Shown here piece by piece: positions 45,155-56,345 of a stretch of DNA of 64,000 nucleotides. The position numbers and the translations under genes are program-made. The notes under the pieces were generated by a model. The model was not told the origin of the DNA. It searched no databases and worked only from the letters and a program-made list of their open reading frames with translations. The stretch's first letter is position 1. Every line of letters begins with the position of its first letter. The stretch comes from Pseudomonas chlororaphis subsp. piscium (lineage in GTDB: Bacteria > Pseudomonadota > Gammaproteobacteria > Pseudomonadales > Pseudomonadaceae), in NCBI RefSeq assembly GCF_003850345.1, contig NZ_CP027707.1, forward strand, positions 5,456,001 to 5,520,000. The letters are read 5' to 3'.

Positions 45155-45538
45155 ATGAGCGAGTTGCGTTTTACTGAAGATCACGAATGGCTGCGTACCG
45201 AAGCCGATGGCAGCGTTACCGTCGGCATCACGGCTTTCGCGCAAAACGCCCTGGGCGATGTGGTGTTCGTGCAATTGCCGGAACTGCAGGCCTACGACAA
45301 GGGCGCTGAAGCCGCCACCGTGGAATCGGTAAAAGCCGCCAGCGGCGTGTACATGCCCCTGGACGGGGAAGTGGTGGAAACCAACCCGGCCCTGGAAGCA
45401 AGCCCGGAGCTGGTCAACGAAGACCCGCTGGGCGACGGCTGGTTCTTCCGTTTCATTCCCGCGGACGCCGCCGCTGTCGGCCAACTGCTGGATCAGGACG
45501 CCTACGACCGCCTGATCAAAGCCAACGCCGACGCCTGA
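45155..45538 (+). CDS. gcvH: glycine cleavage system H protein
   Basis: 127 residues. Lipoyl site VESVKAASGVYMPLDGEVV with the modified Lys, and the opening RFTEDHEWL. It shuttles the aminomethyl group between P and T proteins. First gene of the operon; GAGGAG ribosome site; gcvP follows nine bases later. Confidence 0.97.
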   Translation: MSELRFTEDHEWLRTEADGSVTVGITAFAQNALGDVVFVQLPELQAYDKGAEAATVESVKAASGVYMPLDGEVVETNPALEASPELVNEDPLGDGWFFRFIPADAAAVGQLLDQDAYDRLIKANADA

Positions 45539-45547
45539 GGAGCCGCC

Positions 45548-48406
45548 ATGACTCACGTTAACCTGAGCACCGCCAACGAATTCATCGCGCGCCACATCGG
45601 CCCGCGCCAGGACGACGAGCAAGCCATGCTCAACAGCCTGGGCTTCGACTCCCTGGAAGCCTTGAGCGCCAGCGTGATCCCCGACAGCATCAAGGGCACC
45701 AGCGTCCTCGACCTGCCCGCCGGCCAGAGCGAAGCTGACGCACTGGCCTCGATCAAGGCCATCGCCGCCAAGAACCAGCTGTTCAAGACCTACATCGGCC
45801 AGGGCTACTACAACTGCCACACGCCGTCGCCGATCCTGCGTAACCTCCTGGAAAACCCGGCCTGGTACACCGCCTACACCCCGTACCAGCCAGAAATCTC
45901 CCAGGGCCGCCTGGAAGCGCTGCTGAACTTCCAGACCCTGATCAGCGACCTCACCGGCCTGCCGATCGCCAACGCCTCCCTGCTCGACGAAGCCACCGCC
46001 GCCGCCGAAGCCATGACCTTCTGCAAACGCCTGAGCAAGAACAAGGGCAGCCACGCCTTCTTCGCCTCCAGCCATTGCCACCCGCAGACCCTCGACGTGC
46101 TGCGCACCCGTGCCGAGCCGCTGGGTATCGACGTGGTGGTCGGCGACGAGCGCAAACTGACCGACGTCAGCCCGTTCTTCGGCGCCCTGCTGCAATACCC
46201 GGCGAGCAACGGCGACCTGTTCGACTACCGCGAGCTGACCGAGCGCTTCCACGCCGCCAACGCCCTGGTGGCGGTCGCCGCCGACCTGCTGGCGCTGACC
46301 GTGCTGACCCCGCCGGGCGAATTCGGCGCCGACGTGGCCATCGGCAGCGCCCAACGCTTCGGCGTGCCGCTGGGCTTCGGTGGCCCGCATGCGGCCTACT
46401 TCTCCACCAAGGACGCGTTCAAGCGCGACATGCCGGGCCGTCTGGTCGGGGTGTCCGTGGACCGTTTCGGCAAGCCGGCGCTGCGCCTGTCCATGCAGAC
46501 CCGCGAGCAACATATTCGTCGCGAGAAAGCCACCAGCAACATCTGCACCGCCCAGGTGCTGCTGGCCAACATCGCCAGCATGTACGCTGTGTACCACGGC
46601 CCCAAAGGCCTGACCCGGATTGCCCGGCGCATCCACCAACTGACCGCGATCCTGGCCCAGGGCCTGAGCAAACTGGGGATCAAGGTCGAGCAGGAAAGCT
46701 TCTTCGACACCCTGACCCTGCACACCGGCGCGCGCACCTCGGCGCTGCACGACAAGGCCCGCGCCCAGCGCATCAACCTGCGGGTGATTGACGCCGAGCG
46801 CCTGGGGCTGTCCCTCGACGAAACCACCGGCCAGGCCGACGTACAAGCGCTGTGGAACCTGCTGGCCGACGGCCAGGCGCTGCCGGACTTCGCCGCGCTG
46901 GCCACCACGGTACAGAGCCGTATCCCGGCGCCGCTGGTGCGTCAATCGGCGATCCTCAGCCACCCGGTGTTCAACCGCTATCACTCGGAAACCGAGCTGA
47001 TGCGCTACCTGCGCAAGCTGGCGGACAAGGACCTGGCCCTGGACCGCACCATGATCCCGCTGGGCTCGTGCACCATGAAGCTCAACGCCGCCAGCGAAAT
47101 GATCCCGGTCACCTGGGCCGAATTCGGTGCCCTGCACCCGTTCGCCCCGGCCGAGCAAAGCGCCGGCTACCAGCAACTGACGTCCGAACTGGAAGCCATG
47201 CTCTGCGCCGCCACCGGCTACGATGCGGTGTCCCTGCAGCCGAACGCCGGCTCCCAGGGTGAATACGCAGGCCTCTTGGCCATTCGTGCCTATCACCAGA
47301 GTCGTGGCGACGACCGTCGCGACATCTGCCTGATCCCTTCGTCCGCCCACGGTACCAACCCGGCCACCGCCAACATGGCCGGCATGCGCGTGGTGGTCAC
47401 CGCCTGCGACGCCCGCGGCAACGTCGATATCGATGACCTGCGGGCCAAGGCCATCGAGCACCGCGAGCACCTCGCCGCGCTGATGATCACCTACCCCTCG
47501 ACCCACGGCGTGTTCGAGGAAGGCATCCGCGAAATCTGCGGCATCATTCATGACAACGGCGGCCAGGTGTACATCGACGGCGCCAACATGAACGCCATGG
47601 TCGGCCTCTGCGCCCCGGGCAAGTTCGGCGGCGACGTGTCGCACCTGAACCTGCACAAGACCTTCTGCATTCCCCACGGCGGTGGCGGCCCGGGCGTCGG
47701 CCCGATCGGCGTCAAGTCGCACCTGGCACCGTTCCTGCCGGGCCACGCGGCCATGGAACGCAAGGAAGGCGCGGTCTGCGCCGCGCCGTTCGGCAGCGCG
47801 AGCATCCTGCCGATCACCTGGATGTACATCCGCATGATGGGCGGCGAAGGCCTCAAGCGGGCCTCACAGCTGGCGATCCTCAATGCCAACTACATCTCCC
47901 GTCGCCTGGAAGAGCACTACCCGGTGCTCTACACCGGCAGCAACGGCCTGGTGGCCCACGAGTGCATTCTCGACCTGCGCCCGCTCAAGGACAGCAGCGG
48001 CATCAGCGTCGACGACGTCGCCAAGCGCCTGATCGACTTCGGTTTCCACGCCCCGACCATGTCGTTCCCGGTGGCCGGCACCCTGATGATCGAGCCGACC
48101 GAAAGCGAATCCAAGGAAGAGCTGGACCGCTTCTGCGACGCCATGATCCGCATCCGCGAAGAAATCCGCGCGGTGGAAAACGGCAGCCTGGACAAGGACG
48201 ACAACCCGCTGAAGAACGCCCCGCACACCGCGGCGGAAATCGTTGGCGAGTGGTCGCACCCCTACAGCCGCGAACAGGCGGTGTACCCGGTGGCCTCGCT
48301 GATCGACGGCAAGTACTGGCCTCCGGTCGGCCGCGTCGACAACGTGTTCGGCGACCGCAACCTGGTATGCGCCTGCCCGTCGATCGAAAGTTATCAGGAC
48401 GCGTAA
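45548..48406 (+). CDS. gcvP: glycine dehydrogenase (decarboxylating), P protein
   Basis: 952 residues, the full-length fused alpha-beta form. The PLP Lys is in [20 protein letters not shown]; the glycine-rich and [16 protein letters not shown] segments are intact. It decarboxylates glycine onto lipoyl-H protein. The N-terminal half has the [17 protein letters not shown] motif. Confidence 0.97.
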   Translation: MTHVNLSTANEFIARHIGPRQDDEQAMLNSLGFDSLEALSASVIPDSIKGTSVLDLPAGQSEADALASIKAIAAKNQLFKTYIGQGYYNCHTPSPILRNLLENPAWYTAYTPYQPEISQGRLEALLNFQTLISDLTGLPIANASLLDEATAAAEAMTFCKRLSKNKGSHAFFASSHCHPQTLDVLRTRAEPLGIDVVVGDERKLTDVSPFFGALLQYPASNGDLFDYRELTERFHAANALVAVAADLLALTVLTPPGEFGADVAIGSAQRFGVPLGFGGPHAAYFSTKDAFKRDMPGRLVGVSVDRFGKPALRLSMQTREQHIRREKATSNICTAQVLLANIASMYAVYHGPKGLTRIARRIHQLTAILAQGLSKLGIKVEQESFFDTLTLHTGARTSALHDKARAQRINLRVIDAERLGLSLDETTGQADVQALWNLLADGQALPDFAALATTVQSRIPAPLVRQSAILSHPVFNRYHSETELMRYLRKLADKDLALDRTMIPLGSCTMKLNAASEMIPVTWAEFGALHPFAPAEQSAGYQQLTSELEAMLCAATGYDAVSLQPNAGSQGEYAGLLAIRAYHQSRGDDRRDICLIPSSAHGTNPATANMAGMRVVVTACDARGNVDIDDLRAKAIEHREHLAALMITYPSTHGVFEEGIREICGIIHDNGGQVYIDGANMNAMVGLCAPGKFGGDVSHLNLHKTFCIPHGGGGPGVGPIGVKSHLAPFLPGHAAMERKEGAVCAAPFGSASILPITWMYIRMMGGEGLKRASQLAILNANYISRRLEEHYPVLYTGSNGLVAHECILDLRPLKDSSGISVDDVAKRLIDFGFHAPTMSFPVAGTLMIEPTESESKEELDRFCDAMIRIREEIRAVENGSLDKDDNPLKNAPHTAAEIVGEWSHPYSREQAVYPVASLIDGKYWPPVGRVDNVFGDRNLVCACPSIESYQDA

Positions 48407-48421
48407 AACGGCATCGCCGTC

Positions 48422-48486
48422 CATCGCAGGCCAGCCTCGCTCCTACAGTTTCTGCGTATACCTGTAGGAGCGAGGCGGCTTGCGAC
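48422..48486. repeat. degenerate REP pair between gcvP and sdaA
   Basis: CATCGCAGGCCAGCCTCGCTCCTAC and GTAGGAGCGAGGCGGCTTGCGACG: outer halves intact, inner halves altered. It occupies the place where glyA2 lies in P. aeruginosa. Confidence 0.7.
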
Positions 48487-48565
48487 GAATACCGGCCAGA
48501 CCGAACCGCAACACCCGCTTCCCCCGTGCGTGCCGATCAACACAATAAGAAACCGGAGAACCAAC

Positions 48566-49942
<1,377 letters not shown>

Positions 49943-49983
49943 TGCAGGCACACAGGCATCTCACGTTTATCCAGGAGCTGAAC

Positions 49984-51108
49984 ATGTCCACCGAAACACT
50001 GTTGAAGACCCCGCTGCATTCGCTGCACCTCGAACTCGGCGCGCGCATGGTGCCGTTCGCCGGTTACGACATGCCTGTGCAATACCCGCTGGGCGTGATG
50101 AAAGAACACCAGCACACCCGTGAGCAGGCCGGCCTGTTCGACGTCTCGCACATGGGCCAGATCCGCCTGACCGGCGCCAATGCCGCCCAGGCCCTGGAAG
50201 CCCTGGTGCCGGTGGACATCATCGACCTGCCCGTGGGCATGCAGCGCTATGCCATGTTCACCAACGAAAACGGCGGCATCCTCGACGACCTGATGGTCGC
50301 CAACCTGGGCAACGACGAACTGTTCCTGGTGGTCAACGCCGCCTGCAAGGACCAGGACCTGGCTCACCTGCGCCAGCACATTGGCCAGGCGTGCGGCATC
50401 GAGCCGCTGTTCGAGACGCGCGCCCTGCTCGCCCTGCAAGGCCCGGCGGCCGTCACCGTGCTGGCGCGCCTGGCGCCGGAAGTGGCGAAGATGACCTTCA
50501 TGCAATTCACCCGCGTGAAGCTGCTGGGCGTGGACTGCTTTGTCAGCCGTTCGGGCTACACCGGCGAAGACGGTTTCGAAATCTCGGTGCCGGCGGCCGA
50601 CGCCGAAACCCTGGCCCGCGCCCTGCTGGCCGAGCCGGAAGTGGCCGCCATCGGCCTCGGCGCCCGGGACTCGCTGCGCCTGGAAGCCGGCCTGTGCCTG
50701 TATGGCCACGACATGAACAGCCAGACCACACCGATCGAAGCCAGCCTGCTGTGGGCCATCTCCAAGCCACGTCGTGCCGATGGCGCGCGGGCCGGCGGCT
50801 TCCCGGGCGCGGAACAGGTGTTCGCCCAGCAGCTCAATGGCGTGCAGCGCAAGCGCGTGGGCCTGCTGCCCCAGGAACGCACACCGGTGCGTGAAGGCGC
50901 GGAGATCGTCAACGAAGCGGGCGAGGTGATCGGTAGCGTCTGCAGCGGCGGTTTTGGTCCGAGCCTGGGCGGTCCGTTGGCCATGGGTTACATCGACAGC
51001 GCCTATGTCGCACTCGATACGCCAGTTTGGGCAATTGTTCGTGGGAAAAAGGTGTCAATGCTTGTAAGCAAAATGCCATTCGTTGCACAACGCTACTATC
51101 GCGGTTGA
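49984..51108 (+). CDS. gcvT: glycine cleavage system aminomethyltransferase, T protein
   Basis: 374 residues. Conserved FDVSHMGQIRLTG, LMVANLGNDELFLVVNAA, RSGYTGEDGFEISV and ARDSLRLEAGLCLYGHD with the folate-site Asp. It transfers the methylene group to tetrahydrofolate. The ATG at 49984 has AGGAG eight bases upstream; the frame is open far upstream inside sdaA. Last gene of the operon. Confidence 0.96.
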   Translation: MSTETLLKTPLHSLHLELGARMVPFAGYDMPVQYPLGVMKEHQHTREQAGLFDVSHMGQIRLTGANAAQALEALVPVDIIDLPVGMQRYAMFTNENGGILDDLMVANLGNDELFLVVNAACKDQDLAHLRQHIGQACGIEPLFETRALLALQGPAAVTVLARLAPEVAKMTFMQFTRVKLLGVDCFVSRSGYTGEDGFEISVPAADAETLARALLAEPEVAAIGLGARDSLRLEAGLCLYGHDMNSQTTPIEASLLWAISKPRRADGARAGGFPGAEQVFAQQLNGVQRKRVGLLPQERTPVREGAEIVNEAGEVIGSVCSGGFGPSLGGPLAMGYIDSAYVALDTPVWAIVRGKKVSMLVSKMPFVAQRYYRG

Positions 51109-51500
51109 TCGACTGTTTCTATAAGTAACGCGGTTGCGTTAAAAGTGCACTAATCTGTAACGCAACCGCCATAAAATAGTGCATATTTTCGATATTGAAC
51201 TTGCCTTATAACAGTTGAAAACAATTGAACAACTCTATCGAATAAGCCCAGACGCCTAGTTCCGGCAACAGCTGCCAAGCTGAGGAAAACCGGGGCTTCG
51301 CAGGGCTTGTTTTTTCTCCCATAGTTGGCGTAGAGTTTCCCCACTGTGTTTGCATGGGTCGCTTGGAATCGTGACCTGGGCAGTAGCCAACAAGTTTGCT
51401 ACAACCCGTTCGACGTCTCTTACTTTCCTGCAACCCAGCCCAGTACTCTTTCATGAGGAAGAGACTGTCATTAATTTTTTAGCGTCAAAGGAAATAAGAA
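51109..51500. other. 392-base gap: gcvT 3' region and cold-shock gene leader
   Basis: Low G+C stretch. It holds a 12-bp inverted repeat at 51130-51169; the rest is the likely promoter and long 5' leader of the cold-shock gene. No open frame in it looks coding. Confidence 0.6.
51130..51169. promoter_or_regulatory. perfect 12-bp inverted repeat downstream of gcvT
   Basis: GCGGTTGCGTTA, 16-base loop, TAACGCAACCGC. The loop contains the palindrome AGTGCACT. There is no T-run, so it is not a standard terminator; it could be an RNA-stabilising hairpin or an operator. Confidence 0.55.
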
Positions 51501-51713
51501 ATGTCCCAACGTCAGAGCGGTACCGTCAAGTGGTTTAACGACGAGAAAGGTTTTGGTTTTATCACTCCAGAAAGCGGTCCGGATCTGTTCGTGCATTTCC
51601 GCGCTATTCAGGGCAACGGCTTCAAGAGCCTGAAAGAAGGCCAGAAAGTGACCTTCATCGCTGTGCAGGGCCAAAAAGGCATGCAGGCTGACGAAGTTCA
51701 AGCCGAAGGCTGA
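51501..51713 (+). CDS. cold-shock domain protein, CapB/CspA type
   Basis: 70 residues, single cold-shock domain with RNP1 KGFGFI and RNP2 LFVHF, opening [18 protein letters not shown]. It binds single-stranded nucleic acid as an RNA chaperone. A leader of up to about 300 bases is available upstream, as in cspA-type genes whose leader senses temperature. The ATG follows AAAGGAAATAAGA. A strong terminator follows. Confidence 0.95.
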
Positions 51714-51725
51714 TCGTCTGTAACG

Positions 51726-51756
51726 AAAAAGCCCCTGATGCTGACATCAGGGGCTT
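51726..51756 (+). terminator. rho-independent terminator of the cold-shock gene
   Basis: AGCCCCTGATG / CATCAGGGGCT stem (11 bp) with loop CTGA and six T. Confidence 0.92.
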
Positions 51757-51810
51757 TTTTGTGCGCGCAATTCCGTAAAATGGCTTCTTTTTTCGATCGA
51801 GAGGCCTGTG

Positions 51811-52299
51811 ATGCCAAAGCACCTGCTAACCCCCCAGGGCGATTTTCCCGCCGCTGGCCTGGGCCGTCGTCTGGCAGCGATGTTCTACGATTTCCTGCTG
51901 TGCACCGCACTGCTGATCGTCACGGGCGGCATCTACAAATTCATCCAGCTGCAGATCCTCGGTGAAACCCGGATGCGCACCCTGACCGAATCCGGCGCCC
52001 TGGACGGCGATCCGCTCTACTCCACCGTCCTGCTGTTCGTGCTGTTCGCCTTCTTCGCCAAGTTCTGGACCCATTCCGGCCAGACCCTGGGCATGCAGGT
52101 CTGGGGCATTCGCGTGCAGAACGCCGACGGCAGCCGCATCAGCCTGTGGCAGGCCCTCCTGCGCTTCATGGTCTCGATCGCTTCCTGGCTGTGCGCCGGG
52201 CTGGGTTTCCTCTGGGTCCTGGTCGACAAGCAGAAGCGCAGCTGGCCCGACATCTACTCTTCCAGCCAGATCGTGCGCATTCCCAAGCAGAAAAAATAA
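51811..52299 (+). CDS. RDD family inner-membrane protein
   Basis: 162 residues. RDD pattern GLGRRLAAMFYDFLLCTALL at the N-terminus, then segments around 70-90 and 122-140, QTLGMQVWGIRVQNADG between them, and a basic tail KQKK. Function unknown; some relatives are transport or stress membrane proteins. The ATG at 51811 with AGAGG upstream is chosen over GTG at 51808. Confidence 0.85.
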   Translation: MPKHLLTPQGDFPAAGLGRRLAAMFYDFLLCTALLIVTGGIYKFIQLQILGETRMRTLTESGALDGDPLYSTVLLFVLFAFFAKFWTHSGQTLGMQVWGIRVQNADGSRISLWQALLRFMVSIASWLCAGLGFLWVLVDKQKRSWPDIYSSSQIVRIPKQKK

Positions 52300-52313
52300 T
52301 CCACCGCATACAA

Positions 52314-52340
52314 AAACGCCCCGAATGTCGGGGCGTTTTT
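52314..52340. terminator. bidirectional terminator between RDD gene and nadA
   Basis: ACGCCCCGA-ATG-TCGGGGCGT with five T on the plus side and five A on the other, serving both convergent genes. Confidence 0.9.
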
Positions 52341-52361
52341 CTGTGCGCTTGTCGAAGGCGA

Positions 52362-53420
52362 TCAGGCATTGCCCGCCAGCTTCATCCGCGCCGCCTGGGT
52401 GAAATCCAGCATGCGCTTGAGCGGACGAATGGCCTGGGGAATCAGCGCCGGGTCGACGAATATCTCGTTGCTGCCCTCACGCAGGCTCTGCAAGGTGCGC
52501 TCCAGGGTGTTCATGGCCATCCACGGGCAATGGGCGCAGCTGCGGCAAGCCGCGCCGTTACCGGCCGTTGGCGCCTCGATAAACACCTTGTCCGGGCACA
52601 GCTGCTGCATCTTGTAGAAGATGCCGCGGTCGGTCGCCACGATCAGCGTCTTGTTCGGCAAACGTTGCGCGGCGGCAATCAGCTGGCTGGTGGAGCCCAC
52701 CGCATCGGCCAGCTCGATGACCGAGGTAGGCGATTCCGGGTGGACCAGAATGGCCGCATCGGGATAGAGCGCCTTCATGTCCTCCAACTGCTTGGACTTG
52801 AACTCTTCGTGGACGATGCAGGCACCGTCCCACAGCAGCATATCGGCACCGGTCTGGCGCTGGATGTAGGTGCCCAGATGCTTGTCCGGCCCCCAGATGA
52901 TGGTTTCGCCGTTATCCATCAGGCTTTCGACGATTTCCAGGGCGCAACTGGAGGTCACCACCCAGTCGGCCCGGGCTTTGACCGCTGCCGAGGTGTTGGC
53001 GTAGACCACCACGGTGCGTTCCGGATGCTGGTCGCAGAACGCCGAGAACTCTTCCACCGGGCAACCCAGGTCGAGGGAGCAGGTGGCTTCGAGGGTGGGC
53101 ATCAGTACCCGTTTCTCGGGGTTGAGGATCTTCGCCGTCTCGCCCATGAACCTGACACCGGCGACCACCACGGTCTTGGCCGGGTGAGCGTTACCGAAGC
53201 GGGCCATTTCCAGGGAATCGGACACGCAGCCGCCGGTCTCTTCGGCCAGGGCCTGAATCACCGGGTCACAGTAGAAGTGAGCCACCAGCACCGCGTCCTG
53301 AGCCTTGAGCTCGGCAGCTATCGCGGCACGGTAATGGGATTCCTCTGCGGCCGTCAGCGGCTTGGGCTGTTTGGCGTCAAGGTGGGCCTGAACCAGAAGG
53401 CGTTCGGAAATTTGCGTCAT
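52362..53420 (-). CDS. nadA: quinolinate synthase A
   Basis: 352 residues. Conserved [31 protein letters not shown] and three cluster Cys regions ([18 protein letters not shown] and [13 protein letters not shown]). It condenses iminoaspartate with dihydroxyacetone phosphate to quinolinate for NAD synthesis. Single gene, convergent with the RDD gene and divergent from rcpA. Confidence 0.96.
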   Translation of the reverse strand: MTQISERLLVQAHLDAKQPKPLTAAEESHYRAAIAAELKAQDAVLVAHFYCDPVIQALAEETGGCVSDSLEMARFGNAHPAKTVVVAGVRFMGETAKILNPEKRVLMPTLEATCSLDLGCPVEEFSAFCDQHPERTVVVYANTSAAVKARADWVVTSSCALEIVESLMDNGETIIWGPDKHLGTYIQRQTGADMLLWDGACIVHEEFKSKQLEDMKALYPDAAILVHPESPTSVIELADAVGSTSQLIAAAQRLPNKTLIVATDRGIFYKMQQLCPDKVFIEAPTAGNGAACRSCAHCPWMAMNTLERTLQSLREGSNEIFVDPALIPQAIRPLKRMLDFTQAARMKLAGNA

Positions 53421-53921
53421 GATCGCAAGACCTGCGGGCGCTTATGCGCGAAAGTCGAGTATACACCCGGCTCCGGACCCGTTGAGGGTACCGCCGGGAG
53501 AGTGAGTATTCATCAGGTAGGTGCAGCGTTGAAACTGCGCAAGGCTACAGAATATCCCCTTGATGTAAAAGATGATTCTGACCTGTGTCACAGGGCTCGC
53601 CCCAGCACGCAAGCCCACAAATTGCAGCCTCTGCACAAGCGCCTCAGCGCAAACGGCTCAGTGACGCGCAATGCGCACTTGCACCATTTTTGAGCATCAC
53701 AGGCAGGCGAGCCTCAGCCCGGCGGCGAATCCCCTCGATCGACCAAGCGTTTTTTTACACTTCATAGCAATTTTATCTTTCTGCGCTAACGTCAGTTACA
53801 GAAACAGCTAACTGCTGGTTGGTTGCAGCAACACTTGGCGGGCTCTGGTTCAGATGACGGAGAAATGATCCCTGCTGACCGGCCCTTGCGGTTTACCCCA
53901 GCCCAAACAAGGAAGCAGTGC
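53421..53921. other. 501-base divergent region between nadA and the Tad locus
   Basis: Holds the promoters of nadA and rcpA. The part nearest rcpA is A+T-rich and carries direct/inverted repeats at 53785-53814. I see no gene or RNA in it. Confidence 0.55.
53785..53814. promoter_or_regulatory. repeat cluster upstream of rcpA, candidate regulator site
   Basis: GCTAAC at 53785 and again at 53807 (22-bp period), with TAAC-GTCA-GTTA and CAGTTA...TAACTG inverted pairs interleaved; 108 bp before rcpA. Confidence 0.35.
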
Positions 53922-55166
53922 ATGAACAGTGATTGTGTACAGGTGCTCAGGAGAGTGGCGTGGACATTGATTGTCGCTGGTCTTCCCACCGGAATGGCCA
54001 TGGCGGCATCAAATAACTGCGCTGGATTGCAACCACTGCCGTCGACGGTGGAAGTGGGAGAGGGTCAGCAGACGATAATGCACTCCCCCGTCGCCATTAC
54101 CCGGTTGGCCGTGGGCGACCCGAAAATTGCCGATGTGTATCTCAATGGGCGGGATTCATACCTGCTGACGGGCATTGCGCCCGGCGCAACCAGCCTGATG
54201 GTCTGGACAGCCTGCGACAAGGAACCTCGCCAGAGCATGGTATTCGTTCAGGGCAAAGGTCCGCATTCGATGGTCAGTTCGCTATTGCCCCCCTCCGAAG
54301 ATCCGTCTCTGCCCAGCCAGGTGCAGACCGATATCCGTTTTGTCGAAGTCAGCCGCACCAAGCTGAAAGAGGCCGGCACCTCGATCTTCGGCAAGAGCGG
54401 TAACTTTCTGTTCAGCTCCCCGGGCACGGTTCCGAACCTGAGGGTGACACCCGGCAATATCGGCGGCCTCGCACCGAACATACTGCTCAACAACGGCGCA
54501 TATAATATCGGCTTTGGCGGCGGTAACGTCCTGGGGCTGATCAACGCCCTGGAAGGCAGTGGGTTTGCCTACACCCTGGCGCGTCCAAGCCTGGTGGCGC
54601 TGAGCGGACAAAGCGCAAGCTTCCTGGCCGGTGGCGAGGTGCCGATCCCGGTCCCCAGCAGCGGCAGCGACAGCATTACCATCCAGTACAAGGAATTCGG
54701 TATTCGCCTGACCCTGACCCCCACAATCGTCGGAAATGACCGCATCGCCTTGAAGGTCGCCCCGGAAGTCAGCGAACTGGACTTCACCAACGGGATTACC
54801 GTCAACGACATCTCGGTGCCAGCCCTGGTTGTGCGTCGCACCGACACCAGCATTTCCCTGGCCGACGGTGAGAGCTTCGTGATCAGCGGCCTGATCAGCA
54901 CCACCAATACTACGGCCGTGAACAAGTTCCCCGGCCTGGGAGATATTCCGATCCTGGGCGCATTCTTCCGTGATTCTTCGATCAGACGCGAAGAGAAGGA
55001 ACTGCTGATGATCGTCACCCCGCATCTGGTGCAACCGCTGGCGGTCAACGCCAAGCTGCCAGTATTGCCTGGCGAGCCACTGCGCAACTACGACCCGAAC
55101 TGGTTCCGTCTGTACTTCCTGGAAAACGGCAACTATGACCAGGCCTCCAGCGGGCTGTCGCAATGA
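53922..55166 (+). CDS. rcpA: Flp pilus outer-membrane secretin RcpA/CpaC
   Basis: 414 residues. Signal peptide about 1-27 (cleaved near GMAMAAS); N-terminal pilus/BON-like region with VAITRLAVGDPKIADVYL; secretin core from about residue 205 with ALSGQSASFLAGGEVPIPV and the ending GDIPILGAFFRDSSIRREEKELLMIVTPHLV. It forms the outer-membrane pore of the Tad apparatus. The ATG at 53922 has AAGGAAG upstream. It sits on plus, away from most tad genes. Confidence 0.92.
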   Translation: MNSDCVQVLRRVAWTLIVAGLPTGMAMAASNNCAGLQPLPSTVEVGEGQQTIMHSPVAITRLAVGDPKIADVYLNGRDSYLLTGIAPGATSLMVWTACDKEPRQSMVFVQGKGPHSMVSSLLPPSEDPSLPSQVQTDIRFVEVSRTKLKEAGTSIFGKSGNFLFSSPGTVPNLRVTPGNIGGLAPNILLNNGAYNIGFGGGNVLGLINALEGSGFAYTLARPSLVALSGQSASFLAGGEVPIPVPSSGSDSITIQYKEFGIRLTLTPTIVGNDRIALKVAPEVSELDFTNGITVNDISVPALVVRRTDTSISLADGESFVISGLISTTNTTAVNKFPGLGDIPILGAFFRDSSIRREEKELLMIVTPHLVQPLAVNAKLPVLPGEPLRNYDPNWFRLYFLENGNYDQASSGLSQ

Positions 55167-55273
55167 CCCAAGGTTCTGACTCGTCGCTTACCGCGCTCAA
55201 GCTCAATGGCACCGGACTCGGCAAGTCCGGTGCCGGCCATTCCTCGACAATCGGATTGTTCCAGGAGGGAAAA

Positions 55274-55996
55274 ATGAAAGTAGTCATTGCTGCCTTAGGG
55301 CTGCTCATGCTCGGCGGTTGTGCCACGAACGGCGGCGGTGCCTGGTCGAAGCAGGCATGCAGCAAGCTGGATTCGGACCAGGAACTGTCGCTGAGCCTGG
55401 CCGACGACATGATCGGCGAAGGCAAGCTGCATGCCGGCCTGGCCAATCTGCAACGCCTGCCGGATGACCTGGCACAGGTTCGCATGCGCAAGGCCAAGAT
55501 CTATCGCCAGCTCGGCCAAAGCGAGGCCGAACCCCTGTACCGCAGCCTGCTCAGCACCTGCCTGGCCGCCGAAGGCGAGCATGGCCTGGGCCAACTGGCA
55601 GCGTCACGCAACGATAACGCTCTGGCCCTGGAACATCTGACGCGGGCGGCACGCCTGTCCCCCACCGACGAGAAAATCCGCAACGACCTGGGGGTGGTCT
55701 ACCTCAACCAGGGGGATACCAACCGGGCCCGCTTTGAGTTCCTCACGGCCATGGAGCTGAAACAGGACAACCAGCTGGCAACCCTCAACCTGGTGACCTT
55801 GCTGATTTATCAAGGCAACTGGAAACAGGCCTCGGACCTGGTCAATCGTGCCGGCCTGAAACCCGAACAAGTCACCAGTGCCAAGGAGCGGGCCGAAAAA
55901 CTCAGGAACGCGACGAAGAAGTCAGCTAAGGATCAGGCAGTCACTGCTACGGACTCGTCGCCATCGAGTGTCAATCAACCAATAACGCAGAGGTAG
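55274..55996 (+). CDS. tadD: TadD-like TPR lipoprotein of the Flp pilus
   Basis: 240 residues. Lipobox LMLGGCATN (lipid on the Cys near residue 15) and TPR-type helices (about 65-210; ALEHLTRAARLSPTDEKIRNDLGVVYLNQGDTNRARFEF is representative in its second part). It probably helps secretin assembly. The frame starts at 55163 overlapping rcpA, but the ATG at 55274 has AGGAGGG and directly opens the lipoprotein signal. The C-terminal 30 residues are Lys/Ser/Thr-rich. Confidence 0.88.
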   Translation: MKVVIAALGLLMLGGCATNGGGAWSKQACSKLDSDQELSLSLADDMIGEGKLHAGLANLQRLPDDLAQVRMRKAKIYRQLGQSEAEPLYRSLLSTCLAAEGEHGLGQLAASRNDNALALEHLTRAARLSPTDEKIRNDLGVVYLNQGDTNRARFEFLTAMELKQDNQLATLNLVTLLIYQGNWKQASDLVNRAGLKPEQVTSAKERAEKLRNATKKSAKDQAVTATDSSPSSVNQPITQR

Positions 55997-55998
55997 TG

Positions 55999-56271
55999 AT
56001 GAAATACCAAACGCTTAGCTGCCTGGGACTCTTGCTTCTTCCGCTGGTGACCCAGGCTATCGAACCCGGCCCGGCCTCCCTGTCACAACAGTCGACCGAA
56101 ACCTGGCTGCTGCTGCAGAGTCGTAACCAGGTCAAGTCGCCCATTCCGCAGAACGCCTCGCCCAGCGAACGGGAACTGACCCTGCAGCGCTGGCTGGACA
56201 ACTACAAACACCCGATCCCCGAGTACTACAAGGAGTACGTAGGTTCGGGTAGTTCGGGTAGTTCAAAGTGA
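55999..56271 (+). CDS. DUF3613 small periplasmic protein
   Basis: 90 residues with a signal peptide (about 1-21, LLLLPLVTQA) and a conserved NASPSERELTLQRWLDNYKHPIPEYY stretch found in proteins next to Pseudomonas tad genes. The tail is Gly/Ser repeats (GSGSSGSSK) from a short tandem DNA repeat. It begins two bases after the tadD stop with AGAGGT before the ATG. Role in the pilus unknown. Confidence 0.78.
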   Translation: MKYQTLSCLGLLLLPLVTQAIEPGPASLSQQSTETWLLLQSRNQVKSPIPQNASPSERELTLQRWLDNYKHPIPEYYKEYVGSGSSGSSK

Positions 56272-56345
56272 CAATGAATCGCGATGGTGTTCAGTTCAGA
56301 GGGGGCAATGCCATCCATGCAGATGGCCCTTGCCCCTCCCCTCTT

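Noticed and set aside
45080..47746. 888-codon open frame on minus opposite gcvH/gcvP
   Set aside because: It is antisense to two unmistakable genes, has no ribosome site or family pattern, and long reverse frames are expected in this high G+C DNA.
51350..51538. 62-codon plus frame overlapping the cold-shock gene start
   Set aside because: It is out of frame with the cold-shock gene, has no ribosome site, and overlaps the real start region.
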